Positions 11,882 to 30,601 of a DNA stretch of 64,000 nucleotides are shown piece after piece. The notes below the pieces were generated by a model. The model saw only the letters and a list, made by a program, of their open reading frames with translations, had not been told where the DNA came from and did no database searches. A program made the position numbers and the translations under genes. Source of the DNA: Siderastrea radians (taxonomy: Eukaryota; Cnidaria; Anthozoa; Scleractinia; Rhizangiidae); contig OZ024894.1 of assembly GCA_964017195.1 (NCBI GenBank), positions 7,929,537-7,993,536 of the forward strand. The letters are read 5' to 3'. Every line of letters begins with the position of its first letter. Within the stretch, counting starts at the first letter, position 1.

Positions 11882-12323
11882 CAGGGCTCGATACTAACAG
11901 TGGTCTGCTGGCCATTGGCCTGTAGAATTAACACTTTGGCCAGGAGAAATTTGGAACAACTGGCCACTTTGGCCTGGAGAAAATTTTTTAAAAAATTTAC
12001 TTGATTAATTTTAAATTATTTGTGTACCTAAACTAAGTGAACGTTTAAAACGAAAAACGTTTTCAAGTTATGGTGCTACAAATTGAAAAACAAGCAGGAA
12101 TGGTATCTCCACCATGTTGACGGGGTTGGTCCTGAAGCCATGTTGGTTAGTCTCTTTCATAACTGTTTAGAAGTTATTCTTATTACAAACTAGTTAATAG
12201 AAACGTTTGTCATTAAGATTGAGTTGTCTCTACGTGTGGCCAGTGAAACTTACATTATGGCCAGTTGAAATCTGACTGGGGTGGTAATGGGCCAGTACTC
12301 CACAAAGTTAATTTCGAGCCCTG
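11882..12323. mobile_element. hAT-like non-autonomous element, CAGGGCTCGA termini
   Basis: The ends are CAGGGCTCGA and TCGAGCCCTG, perfect 10-bp inverted repeats. The six bases ATTTAC sit directly outside both ends as a direct repeat. The host DNA is itself repetitive: flanking sequence resembles 39640-39800. Inside are several TGGCC-rich patches but no transposase frame. CAGRG-type ends suggest the hAT group, although hAT duplications are normally 8 bp. Confidence 0.75.
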
Positions 12324-12835
12324 ATTTACAGACGTTTATATGCCACCCAGCCATACAAACGTCTGTAAATTTGACCTTTTTCAAAAAGGAATATCTCCTT
12401 CAATTTTCAACATTTTCCTCTCATATTTACGAGTTTTACTAATTGTGCCTGTCTCTTTCAATTTTTCATGTTTTCATTTGCCAAGCTAACTATAAAATTT
12501 TTGATAACTTTTACTTATGACAATGCTTAGATCAAAGACTGCCGGCAAAAACAAGGATCTGCCTATACTTTGCACATGGAGGCTATTTGCCTTAGATGCC
12601 AGCATTAAGGCTAATCTGCATAAAACATTTGCTTGCCGTAACAAGTGGAGTGGTTACCACTAGTTTGTCAAAGTATAGCTTTTGTTATCACCAACTTTGA
12701 CTGTAAATTTTCAATACACTTCTGCCAATAAATGAAAAAGGTGTCATTAATTAAAAAAAAAACAGTCATGTGGCTTTCCAATCGTACAACATCAACAACA
12801 GGTTTGTAAATTTTTTAGGTTTACAGTTGGAATAC

Positions 12836-13440
12836 TCAGTGCGTTCCACTTATTATTTTGGAATGACGTTCATTAATCAGGAACGGATTGCATTATTGGA
12901 ATCAATGCTAGCCTACGTGCGAAGGAAATAGGAGACATCTGCGTGCAGGCTAAATTGACAGTAGCCTTGTTCCAAATAAGGAATGCTGACTGATTTATTA
13001 TTGACATGAAGCAAATGTTCACCTGCAAGTAGCAGACTGTTGGCAGCTTGACGTATCTGACCTGATATGTGTTTGCTCAACAACATATTAATCGCAAGTA
13101 CTTTTACACGTAAAGAAGCAGTCTGCTGTTATAAAACTGCGAAGAATAATTTCTTAAAACACAAGTGTGCTGTAAATGCACAAGAAATGTTCCTGAAAAT
13201 TGAGAAAAATTCCCTGTAATGTCAAACCGACTGAAACCAACAGCCGCCAACGGTTTTGAATTTTGCGTGTGAAGTTTTGGCTTATGTACATAACAACCCA
13301 ATCAACATTTGTTACTTCGAATGAGTCTGCTGTTGGAAGATTTCAATCTTCAGTTTAAAAATGGAATTTTGATTCCAATAATGCAATCTGTTCCTGATTA
13401 ATGAAAATCATTCCTAAATAATGAGCAGAACACGCTGAGT
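12836..13440. mobile_element. Large inverted-repeat element
   Basis: Arms of about 75 bases face each other. The left arm (12836-12905) contains ATTAATCAGGAACGGATTGC and the right arm (13370-13440) contains its diverged complement. The interior of about 450 bases has no convincing coding frame. Confidence 0.7.
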
Positions 13441-13495
13441 ATTTTGACCGTAACAAGTTAAATCTTGCATCACATCGAATAGCTGATAGAAACTG

Positions 13496-13788
13496 TAGCC
13501 TGAGAAAACAGCTGGCGTCTCGCAAGGTCGCCACTCGAGCCCTTGCAAAATGACGCCTGAGTAACGAGCGCAGAGATTCCATACTGATGACATGTCACTA
13601 CCCAGATCCAGGTAGGGCTTCTGATTGGTTGAAAAGGAATTCCCTCACGATTCAACCAATCAGATGCACTACCTGGATCTGGCTAGTGGTGCGTCATCAG
13701 TATGAAATTTCTGCGCTCGTTACTCAGATGTCATTTTGTGAGGGCTCAAGTGGTGACCTAGCAAAATGTTGGCTGTTTTTTCAGGCTA
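13496..13788. mobile_element. Mutator-like MITE with perfect 9-bp target duplication
   Basis: The element runs from TAGCCTGAGAAAACAGC to GCTGTTTTTTCAGGCTA, with long imperfect terminal inverted repeats that continue through GATTGGTTGAA in the centre. TAGAAACTG is present immediately outside each end (13487-13495 and 13789-13797). A 9-bp duplication is typical of Mutator-like elements. Confidence 0.85.
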
Positions 13789-14379
13789 TAGAAACTGTGG
13801 ACTCCTTAGATTTGAGTGATAAATTGATTGGCAATAGTGGCCAAACAAATTGGTGACAAGCAGTCAGAGACTTTACAAAACTAAACTCAACAACAACAAA
13901 TAGTGATCAGTGTCCATCATGTGAAAACAATTCAGTATGCAAGTTGACAGTAATAAGTAATGACTGTGAAGAACATTCTTAAGTATGAGCCTTTTGAGAT
14001 ATAATTAATAATATAATTATACAAGAAAACAGTAGAAAATACATGGTTCTCAGACAATTTTATTAAACAAGTTCTTAAGAAATTATTATTGCAATAAAAT
14101 AGTGTTTTTATTTTGAAATTTAGACTTAAAACATTGTATATTATATTCATTAACAAAACACAACATGACTATTCCCAGCTGTTTACATGAAAGCTACTTT
14201 TCATGAAATTGGGCTTTAATTTCTCCTTGACTTTTGCTTTATGCCTGACACCCATGACATTAAATAATGGAAGTTATTTTATGGTCTGTACAGAGAATTA
14301 CAAGAGTAATTTAACTTTAAATTGGCCTTTCATTTTCACTCCTTTGAGTCATATCAAGTGCTTTTTAACTTTTGGGTCT

Positions 14380-14760
14380 GAGCAGTACTTTCCTGTGGTA
14401 CTGTTTATTATGCTGTACAAGGTGGTTCTAACTTTCAAGTCTGAGGATGAAATCATAAAGGGTGACCATTCAAAGGAAAGCTACTGAGCAGTACTTTCCT
14501 GTGGTGCTGTTCATTGCAGTGTAAGGTGGTTTCAACTTTCACGTCTGTAGACAAAATTGTAAAGTGTGACCCTTCAGATAAAAGCTACTAAGCAGTACTT
14601 TCCTGTTGGGGTGTTTGTCATGCTGTACAAGGTGGTCCTAAGTTTTGAGTTTGTGGATGAAATCCTGAAGTGTGACCATTTGACTGAAGGCTGCTGAGCA
14701 GTATGTTGGTGTAGTATTGTTCATTGTGCTTTATAAAGTGGTTAACTTTTAGGAAAAAAT
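14380..14760 (+). repeat. Tandem ~105-bp satellite, four monomers
   Basis: Monomers begin with GAGCAGTACTTTCCTGTGG at 14380, 14486, about 14590 and 14696, a spacing of 104-106. Each contains a TGTACAAGGTGGTTCTAAC box and a GATGAAATCCTAAAGTGTGA box. The same family occurs at 40830-40935, 61590-61995 (reversed) and 63310-63735, and in diverged form in both formin blocks. Confidence 0.85.
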
Positions 14761-15431
14761 TAATGTCATTTGAAGCTCTTTTTTAAATAGAGAGTGTTGA
14801 TCTTTCTTGCTGAACGTTCTTTCTGGAAATGGAACTTAACAGTCTGGTCTAAGCACCTCTTAAGGTGCTATTCAGGAACAATTTGGAACCCCAAATCAAG
14901 AAGTCAAGCCTACAGTCTTTGACCAAAGTGGTGGGATACTTTTGAAAACCCCCTTCCTCTCCACAAATATGTTGTTTTTGATCTACAGTGTGTTTTTTTG
15001 TGGATCAACATCATTTTGGGGGAGGGGACGGGCCATTTTGGTAAGGTTGAAGCCAAACTGTTTTAAGTAAGTGAAACAAGGATGACTGAGGCTACATTTA
15101 TCAAGGTGTTCCACAGACATCTGTTGAAGATTGTAGCACGCAGACTGCTTAGCAAGAAACAGATATGATCCTTGGATAATGTACTGATGGCTTCATTTCT
15201 GCCTTAAAAGTTTCTCTGTACAATTGTAATAAATCTCAGCTGGGTAAAATGTCTGGCACGAATATATCACAAAGCAAAGAAGGCAGTGGGTATATCCAGG
15301 GCACTTGAAATGAACTGCATGAATCCTGTGTCAGTTGCTTTTTTGCATCTTCACATGTGTTATACAACAGTGTTGGTTTGATCTTCTGCAACAACAACCT
15401 GTTGTGTGTAATGTCTGTGCATGCGAAACCA

Positions 15432-22421
<6,990 letters not shown>

Positions 22422-22954
22422 TGCCTAGATCAAATTATTCACCCACAAATTAAACTACGACCGGGAAAATGAATTCATCAGATGAGAAGATTTCCAAAAT
22501 TTGAAAACATGGCGAGGATCCTAAGCAGCCGCGATCCCACAACCTATTGCAGTCTTTTATGTTTCCCAGGTTCTCATCGGTCAACCCAAGAAACAGCTCG
22601 CATGCCTCTCGCGTGTCTCTCGCGTGCGATGGGGGATAAAACTACCTCAAAGGCGGGGAAGAAAACTAAATTAAGACAAGAGAAGGAATTATAAGATAAT
22701 TTGTATATGTATACAAATTCAAATTACCTTAAAATGAATGAGAAATTACTCCAGGAAAGGATTTTTTTAAACGTCTTTTGATGTGGCGCAAGATCAAGTC
22801 CCATTGGCTTGGGTTACCCCACCCCCCTCAGTGGAAGAGGTTTTTCCTATGAACATAGCTTTTGAGCAGTTATTGATCTGGCCAAAAGAAGCTAAAAGAG
22901 TGAAAGAAGATCCTGTGATGTCCTGGTTCTCACAACAAATTAGTTGGTGATACC

Positions 22955-23040
22955 TGAACACTGAGAGTCTTGACCCTCAGAACTGGTTTGGCCACAATCT
23001 GACCCACTAACCACTGAGTCACCACACCTTTTACAGTTAC
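22955..23040 (-). repeat. Possible tRNA-like SINE head
   Basis: On the minus strand TGACTCAGTGGTTAGTGGG resembles a pol III A box, followed at roughly the right distance by GGGTCAAGACTC, a weak B box. The match is much poorer than at 20111. Confidence 0.3.
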
Positions 23041-23965
23041 CATATTAAGAGGGTGGTAAAGGGGAAGCATCCAGTTCATTTGGCATTTCAAAACATTTTG
23101 GTTCGCAGCTATAAATTTCATGACAAGCCACGCTCTCCAGGAGGAACGGAACGGCAAACACCCGGATGACATTAAAATAATCTGGAATGACAGCAGAATA
23201 AACCAGAACATACCTTTAGAACAATGTTCTGAATCATTCTGGTGTCATTCCATTTCACTCCATTTCATTCCTTTATATTCAAGGTCATTCTGATATATAA
23301 CTTCTATGCCCACATTTACTAATGTCCTCTCTGCAGTGCTATCACCACTAAATTCATGACACATTTTCATCTAAAAATGTACTCTGAACCGCAATGGCAA
23401 TCTCACACAGTACATTTCCTGTGAAAACTGACAAGAGTAGATATCATGGTCGTTACAGCACTTGCAAGGTACAAGACATAACATACTTCACCACAAATAC
23501 CCAATCATCCACACTCTCCGTCCCTCGAGAGCTTGCGTGCAAGCTAACCCAATCAGAATCTAAGGGATTGCCTCCAGAAAACCAATTCAGGACTGTACAA
23601 GAACTTGGGTGGATTTTCTACAAATAAATTTCAAATAGACAATGATTTTGAATTGAGTCATTTTAACCTGCTAAATGCCACATATGAATGAGACCTTTTC
23701 AGTCAGTCTGTTTTTGGCAAAGTCAATTCTCACAGGCTGTGCAACTTGCCCTTTAGTTGACTCATGGAAATAATATTTACATACTTACAAAGCAACCCCA
23801 TGTTTGACCTGGTAAAGATGCAGTCAACAGTATGACTTGTAGACCCAGCATTGAGAAAGAGCAGCAGAGAAATTGAAAAAGAATTGGTTAGATTGCGAAC
23901 AGTTCTGTCCCTGACTGCAGGCTTGCTTCTCCTTGTAAGTGCAACATTGGGGAAGTAAACCATCA

Positions 23966-24076
23966 GGGCCCGGTTGTTCTATTCACCTGATAAATCCCTA
24001 TCCAGCAGGTAGTGTGCTTTGTTTTGTTAATATTTATCCGGTGGATAGTGTTATCCACCCTTTGAACAACTGGGCC
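23966..24076. mobile_element. Short MITE, GGGCCCGGTTGTTC termini
   Basis: GGGCCCGGTTGTTC faces GAACAACTGGGCC at the other end, about 110 bp apart, with internal GGATA/TATCC pairing. Confidence 0.75.
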
Positions 24077-24177
24077 GAGAGCTTTAAGTCTCAAGGTAAT
24101 TAATTAACAGTTATTTGCCAAAGGCAGTGCTGAGGGGATTATTCCACAATGTCACTAAGCCTGAGGAGAATAATTGT

Positions 24178-24388
24178 TTCAGTATAATTGCTCAGGTGAT
24201 TATCAGAGCAAATGCATTTTCTTTTTTCTTTTCTTCAGGAACATCAAAAATTGTGCGGTGGCCATTTTGAAAATTAGTGCTTCAGTATTATAATCGCCTC
24301 GCGTGGGGTGATTATAGCAAGATATGACATAATCTTCGACCAACCAGTGCGCGCGCTTCTCTATAATCACCTGAGCAATTACACTAAA
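24178..24388. mobile_element. Foldback element, ATAATTGCTCAGGTGATTAT arms
   Basis: A left arm (24178-24203) containing ATTGCTCAGGTGATTAT is matched by its complement at 24361-24388. The interior contains a second TATAATCGCC/GGTGATTATA pairing. Confidence 0.65.
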
Positions 24389-25929
24389 CAAGGTTAAATG
24401 AAGTAAAACACAATTGACTGAGTACCCATCATTTATTATGACAATAACATCTTTTGAACCTCACTACACAAAGACAGTTTAACTTAAAGGATAGACTTTC
24501 TCAAAGTCCGTTTTCGGTTTTTGGTGGTTAAGTGGTCAGTCGACTTACGTCGCTCATCTCGCGACTTCGTTGCTTGCTCTCGCTCGCTTCGCTCTCTCGT
24601 GGTGCTCTCTCACGGCCGACTTGTGGGCAAGTCTACTTAAAGGAAAGCTATTGCTAAATTCACTCCCTCTACAAATGTTGGCCTGGAGTTTAATTGTTAA
24701 TTTGCTGATTGCAATGTCATTGCCTGGTTGTCGCCAGGTTAAGAAGTGTTAGAATGGGACAACAACACTTACCTAATATTTCAATTTTTATCCTCAAACT
24801 AATTTGAAGCAAGAGCTGGCTACTTCAAAGCATGTTACATACTATTTACTATACAAACAATGTACCAAATGACATCAAACACAGATCCCCACAAAATAGT
24901 AATAATGTATACTTAAGTGCTCAAGTAAATACTTTGCAAGACAATAATATTGTTGATAATAAAACACTTAATTAATTGTAGTAATATTTATAATCATATC
25001 TATAACAAAACACTTGATTGTGATTGGTTCCCCACGCTCCTGTTTGATACATAATTAAGATCACTTGGGTGTCCAAATATAGCCGTCCAATTTGAACTTT
25101 TTGTAATTGGATAGCTCTAATTGGACAACTACGCAGCCTGCGCACGCATCAATCAGGTGCACTGAAATGGGTTCTTTTTATAGCTGTTTCTCCACAGCTT
25201 GCTAAACTGATAATTAAAAATATATCCCCGAAGGGCACGTAGATTTTCTAATCTTGCATTTTGTTATAGATACGACTAATTATTAGTAACTGGACTTCGT
25301 GTCGTACAATTCAAGGGCAACCGTGCTTGAAATTTCAAATCGTCCTCACGTATTTAAAATTACTCGCCCAATTACTCTCTGAATAGTACTCCACTCAGTC
25401 CAATTACCATTACTAATTAACAATAATAAATTACTTATTACTCCCAAAATAGCAAAACATATAGTCACGAAACACTTTTCTATAATTATGCTGGGTACTA
25501 AAATAATAATTACAATATTAAAATAATATAAACAAGACTTACAGAGGGGTGATAAGGGACATATACATACTTGTTTTCTTTTCTTAAAATTCAAACATTG
25601 TACAAGGTTATGCTGTCTTCAGCTTGCATAATTATGTAAGTTAGTCGGGCAGAATTGAACATTTCTAATGCGCAGCTGAAAATGCAAATGTGAGTCGAGT
25701 CTTTTGTAGTTGCAGTTTTTAGATCACTACATTCCAGCCTGAAAAGATGGTGCAAAAGCACATTTTCTGAACACGAGGATCTGCACAAAAGGTCTCCACA
25801 AAAGAGTAACAACACAAATTAAATCGCAACACTAAAAATTAAAAAAAAAATTGAATAACGAACTTCAGTCATTATTTTGTGTTGACACTGTTTCCAAAAG
25901 TTGATAGAGCAAATATTTGATATACAGCT

Positions 25930-25998
25930 ATTTCAATTAAGGTTGTCGGACTTATAAACCTTCTGGGGTAAGCCTTATCTGACAACGTTAATTGAAAT
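25930..25998. repeat. 69-bp hairpin
   Basis: ATTTCAATTAAGGTTGTC and its complement GACAACGTTAATTGAAAT border a short GTCGGACTTATAA/TTATCTGAC stem and a loop. Confidence 0.7.
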
Positions 25999-26220
25999 AC
26001 AACTCTACTCACTGCTATGTACTTTGAATCACATTGTATTAAGAATTATATAGTTGAGTCCCCCTGAATGGCCATCTCTCTGGCCTTATAAGCAGCTATC
26101 TTGGATAACAACATCATGTCTGAGACAGTTCTCAGTCAAATGCCGCTTTCAAATCTCTCACAAGTGTGCTCCATTCTTGATCCTGATGGTGGCCATCCAC
26201 AAGAGATTCAACTGTGTAAG

Positions 26221-26573
26221 TTAAAGGGGCTATGTCACGGGTATTTTATGTATTGCGGTTAAATCAGAACTAAAGAAAATTTCTTGTACAAAAAATGGTC
26301 TCAGAGCTCCAAGAGGAAGATACAACGTATGATGTGAATTCTTAAAAGGAGAACAAAAAATGACCAATTTATAGCTATTTTTGCTAGAAACGGGGGAAAA
26401 CTTGAAAAAAGCAGCCCAATTTTTTTCAAGTTGCCATCCACTTCCATCCTGACCATCTGTGGCCAAAGGCACTTATAAACAAAAGTGGGCCATTATTTTG
26501 GGTTTCTATCAATACAAGCACGTCTTTTGGCTTCTTAAATTAATACTAAAAATTGGTGACATAGCCCCTTTAA
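26221..26573. mobile_element. TTAA-flanked MITE, AGGGGCTATGTCAC termini
   Basis: TTAAAGGGGCTATGTCAC at the left and GTGACATAGCCCCTTTAA at the right are perfect inverted repeats of 18 bp. If TTAA is the target duplication the element is piggyBac-like; TTAA could also be part of the terminus. A relative occupies 51343-52181. Confidence 0.8.
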
Positions 26574-26685
26574 GCTTTCTCATTTGGCTTCAAGGCTATA
26601 TTGTCACACAGAGAATAAACAACCAAATAAGGTCATCAGTATTATTAAGAGTGGATTTAAAAACCAGTCATGTCAAACAAACATT

Positions 26686-29600
26686 TTATCCAAAAGAGAT
26701 GTGCGAGACACCTCCAGGTGGGGCATGAACTTTAACAGAGGTGTGCTGCTTCTCCTCTGTGGGTTGACCACCACGACCACTGATAACATCGGCTCCTTTC
26801 CTTGAAGGAGGGGGTTTAGATGATTGCTCTGGTTCCTTGAAAACTGACGACTGTTGCCGTTTTTCCTGATGAGAATTGACAGAGTGTGGCTTCCTTGGTT
26901 CAGGTTCAAAGGATGGTTTAGGTACAGGTTGGCTTGGTTCACCAAAAACACTGGACTGCTGTCGCCTTTGCTGGCTTTCTCTGTGGTGATTAGGAGCCAC
27001 TGCTGGACCAGCATCATCAGAGCCAAAAACATTAGACTTGTTCCGTGCAGCTTGGCAGGGATTAACTTCTTTCCTTTGTGGCTCTGCTGGAGCTGGCGCG
27101 TCACCCCCAAACAAACTGATTGAAGTCTTGCCACCAGGAGGTGCTAGAACTCTGAAATGTATATAAACAATTATCTCATTAACTTCTTCCACCACAGACA
27201 GACATAGTTCAGATAAATTTCTAATTTTGCCACTGACTCTGATGGCCATTTTTATCATGTTTTTGACCTGAGAACCATCTCTTACCTGGATTTCTGAGTA
27301 GACAAGCAAGTGCATAAATTATTGACCAAAAAACCAGGAAATAAATAATAAACTGCTGAGACACAAAGGGAATAGAGAGAGCGTAAGTTCTGAGATACCC
27401 TGCAAGCAGAGGTTTTCTTGGTCGCCCTAAGTTCCGGTTGGCAAATAAGTAACCACTGTGCAAAACCATCCGAATTCCTGTCGTGCATGAACAACATTCG
27501 TCATATGCAATGTCACTTCCTGTCTTGCAGATTTTGCGCGCGTGCTCATACGTCAGCTTGACCAAAACTTGTGAACTCCATGAAAACATTACTTGCACTG
27601 GGTTTATTTGAGTGTTACATTAAACTCAGGATAAATCTCAGTAAAATAAACTTTGAATGGTTTCTGCTTTGTCTTTCTGCTGATTTTCTGAGCTGGGAAA
27701 AGTGACGAAAGTTTTGTAAAAAAAGAGAAAAAGTAACCTGGCATGTACAACAGGTTTACCAGTGTATCAAAGCGCGTAGTATTTTTGACAACATTCACAG
27801 CATGTGTAAGCTTTAAACCAGTTAAGAACCGGTTAGAAACCAGTATTTTTGATTCATTCGTTCAAAATCCTGGACAGCGGCAGATCAAAGAATTGGACGG
27901 TTTTGTGCAGAGGTTACTTATTCACCCACCGGAACATAGGGCGACCAAGAAACCTCTGCTGGCAGGGTAGTTCTGAGATGCATTCAAGACCAAAAATATA
28001 TTGTGTCTCACAAAAGGCAAACATTTAAAAGAAATACTGACATTATAATAATTATTGACATTGTCAGAAAGAGTCACATGCTATTCAGTATAGATAATTT
28101 TGGTGCCGAAATATTGGAAAACTATTCAATGACATCAATATGCTTATAAAAGCATGAAGAGTTCTTTCACTTTGTAGCTAAACAATGAACTTGTGTTTGT
28201 GTGTGTGCTTAGCCATCTGTGCACTCTATTACTCTAGTATAGTAATGCTGCAGTGAGAAAATTTGTTTTGTCCTAGTAATACATGCAACAATTTTGTACA
28301 GCACTGCATTTTGTAATATCAAGTTAAAATTTCTGTAAATAGGTACCTGTGGTGGAGCAATTGACGTAAAACAGTTAAATTTACTGCTCTCTAAATCAAT
28401 TTGTTGTTGTTGTTAGCTGTTTCCTCTTATCCCTCACACAGAATATTAAATTTGATATTGATTTATTTGATGCACTCAAGAAGCAACTTCCTATGCACAA
28501 ACTACTCTAAATGCAAGGAAATATTTTAAGCCTTCCTGTGAAAAACACTAATCAAGAGGCAATATTTAGGGCCACTTTGGTGACGTCTTGCTTAGTACAG
28601 CTGTTAGAATATTAGCAAGCTTCTCAGACATCTAACATATTTTCTACATGTACTGAAGAAAAGTTCTCTTATCTAGCAACAATTCAGCATTATGTGGCAT
28701 TATCTTCACAGCTGAAGATATTCTTAAACATAAACTGAATAATATACATTGTAAGGTTGGTAATATCATATTACTCCATTAAAATGGCAATTTTAGCATC
28801 TGGTTACATCTAAAATAGAATTCACAATCACTGCTTTATTTTGTTAAGATTTTTATTTGAGATAGTCGAAGAAAAGATAGAGTTTAAGCATCAAAGCCTT
28901 AGAAACTACATAATAACTAAACACCTGTTTCTGTCAAAATAGTAGTCTAAAGGTTGCAGCTTGAATCTTTATATCACATGCAACTAGAATGACTCAGCTT
29001 TAGAACAGGTATCCCTCTGTTGTGTAATTACACGAAACCAGCACATAATTTACATTTGCTTGCCTTCTCTATGGAAATTACACAATTGGTTTTGATAAAT
29101 TACGTGACTGAAATCACTAAACACACGCTGGCCAATTAGAGTATTCTTTTGTGAGCATTTTACATTTTACAGCACAATCGAATGTACCCAATAGTTAGAA
29201 CCGGGAGGAAAGATTTAAAATATTCGGACACCGTGAAAAGCCTGTCAGACAAATTTTGTGCTGGGCCATTTAAATTCAAATGTCCCCTAGGCATTTCGGA
29301 ATAACAATTGTTGATTTTCTTTAATTAAAATGTTAATATTTAGCCAAGTTCTAGAAACATTAAAACTGAAAAATAACAGGTGCGTGAAATACTGACTGCA
29401 TTCAGCGTGAAGTACGGAAAATGATATACAAAACTAGTCAAATTTGGCTTCAGATTGTACATAATTTATAGCTTCGTGGATCGGCCCTAATTACATATTC
29501 ACGGAGTATAAAATTCTCTGCCGTCCTGAACACACTATTGAAGTAAAATATCAAAGATAACTTTGAAAAGATAAGACAAAATCGCTTTGAAATTGTGAAA

Positions 29601-30191
29601 TGGAGCGAAATGTTTACGTCTGAGAATGCGAAAAATTGATTTTCGGCATGAAACACAATGCGATCTATTGAATTTGTATTATGAGCGTAACAGCGTGTAC
29701 GAAAACGCGGCAAGATTGATTCGCATAAATAACTGCCCTGACAAAATATATGTCGGAAACAGAAAGATGTATTGTACATTTAAGAGTGTTTTGTGTGTTT
29801 CAAATGGTTTGGAAATGGCCATATTCTCGGCAACAGGGCGTTACAAACAACAAAGAACAAATGCAATTTGCATGAAGATTCACCATTCACACTTGTACTA
29901 CTCGAGCTGAAATATGTCTCGAGAAACTCGAACAAGCGAAATATTAACTTTAAGTAAACAACATTTTTTAAACTAAACGATGAACAACGTATAACGAATG
30001 AAAGGCGGTTTGGTTTGAATCTTTTAGGTACACAGAAGACAATACGCAAAAGGTCAAAATAACCTTCAAGGACATTTCGACAACGACATTGTCTGCTCTG
30101 CTAAACGCGCACAAAATGAGCTGAAGACAACTTACTTTGTGGACACGTGATTTGTTTCCGAAATGCCGACTTTGGCTTCAGTACTTGTCAT
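26686..30191 (-). CDS. JPT: Jupiter/HN1-like (JPT) microtubule-associated homologue
   Basis: The product belongs to the JPT1/JPT2 (HN1) family, small disordered proteins related to Drosophila Jupiter. The exons are 30191-30136 and 27151-26686, joined in phase 2 within a Lys codon, giving 173 aa. The N-terminal exon MTSTEAKVGISETNHVST aligns with the Thr/Ser-rich start of human HN1. Exon 2 opens with VLAPPGGKTSISLFGG, the signature RVLRPPGG motif. Three short repeats follow (SNVFGSD, SSVFGEP, SSVFKEP), like the SNIFG motif of HN1, and the C-terminus repeats APPGGVSHISFG, matching the NPPGG...LVLG end. No stable domain is expected. The single intron (3 kb) carries a Mutator-like MITE. A reading frame continuing upstream of 27151 is intron, not coding. 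Confidence 0.87.
27396..27969. mobile_element. Mutator-like MITE, TACCCTGCAAGCAGAGG termini, 9-bp target duplication
   Basis: The ends TACCCTGCAAGCAGAGG and CCTCTGCTGGCAGGGTA belong to terminal inverted repeats of roughly 75-80 bases. GTTCTGAGA lies directly outside both ends (27387-27395 and 27970-27978), a perfect 9-bp target duplication. It is intronic in the JPT-like gene and has no transposase frame. Confidence 0.87.
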
Positions 30192-30601
30192 AGTTTCTTT
30201 TGTCAAAACACTGAGTTTTTACACTCCGCAATAAGACGTTTGAAATCTCCCTCGCAAACAGGACTGCGCGAAGCCCGGTGATACAAAATTTATGACAGGA
30301 AGTAATGATAATGAAACAAGATTCCCGGATGAAGAGAACCCACTGAAATTTTTTCAAATGGCCTTTTTTCCCTCCGCTTCTCTGATTGGTCCGTTTATGA
30401 ACACTTGCTAATATTCGCAGCATTTGATTGGTCGATGCGACAAAATTGACTTGAAAGGCACCGCATGGTCGCATGGTTTCCTATTTCGGCGGGATTTTCA
30501 TTGTTTTCCCGTGAAATTACTGTGAATATTTTTTTTGGGTTTCGACTTCTTACCGTCAAACAACGAAGTTTTCGCTCTTCCGGATAACTCTAGCCTTGAA
30601 T
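30192..30601. promoter_or_regulatory. Bidirectional promoter region, JPT-like / ANKRD10-like
   Basis: Only 410 bases separate the two divergent start codons. Two GATTGGT boxes (inverted CCAAT, NF-Y type) lie 42 bases apart at 30384-30390 and 30426-30432. TTTCGGCGGGA near 30485 resembles an E2F site. No TATA box is evident. The 5' UTRs must also lie here. Confidence 0.6.

Larger units (their letters stand above)
11403..15431. other. Intergenic region between convergent DPH3 and TMEM185-like genes
   Basis: No gene was recognised here. It holds an hAT-like element (11882-12323), a large inverted-repeat element (12836-13440), a Mutator-like MITE with a 9-bp duplication (13496-13788) and four tandem monomers of a roughly 105-bp satellite (14380-14760). 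The stretch 14761-15431 shows nothing I can name. Confidence 0.6.
22422..26685. other. Intergenic region between TMEM185-like and JPT-like genes
   Basis: No gene was recognised in these 4.3 kb. The first few hundred bases should hold the TMEM185-like promoter. Beyond that are a possible SINE head (22955-23040), a small MITE (23966-24076), foldbacks at 24178-24388 and 25930-25998, and a TTAA-flanked MITE (26221-26573). The ORFs here are short and fit no family. Confidence 0.55.

Noticed and set aside
14203..14487. Hydrophobic 94-codon frame
   Set aside because: It overlaps the start of the satellite array and has no homologue known to me.
27152..27315. Upstream extension of the JPT-like coding frame
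   Set aside because: The frame is open by chance. A splice acceptor precedes 27151 and a well-matching first exon with a donor exists at 30136-30191.
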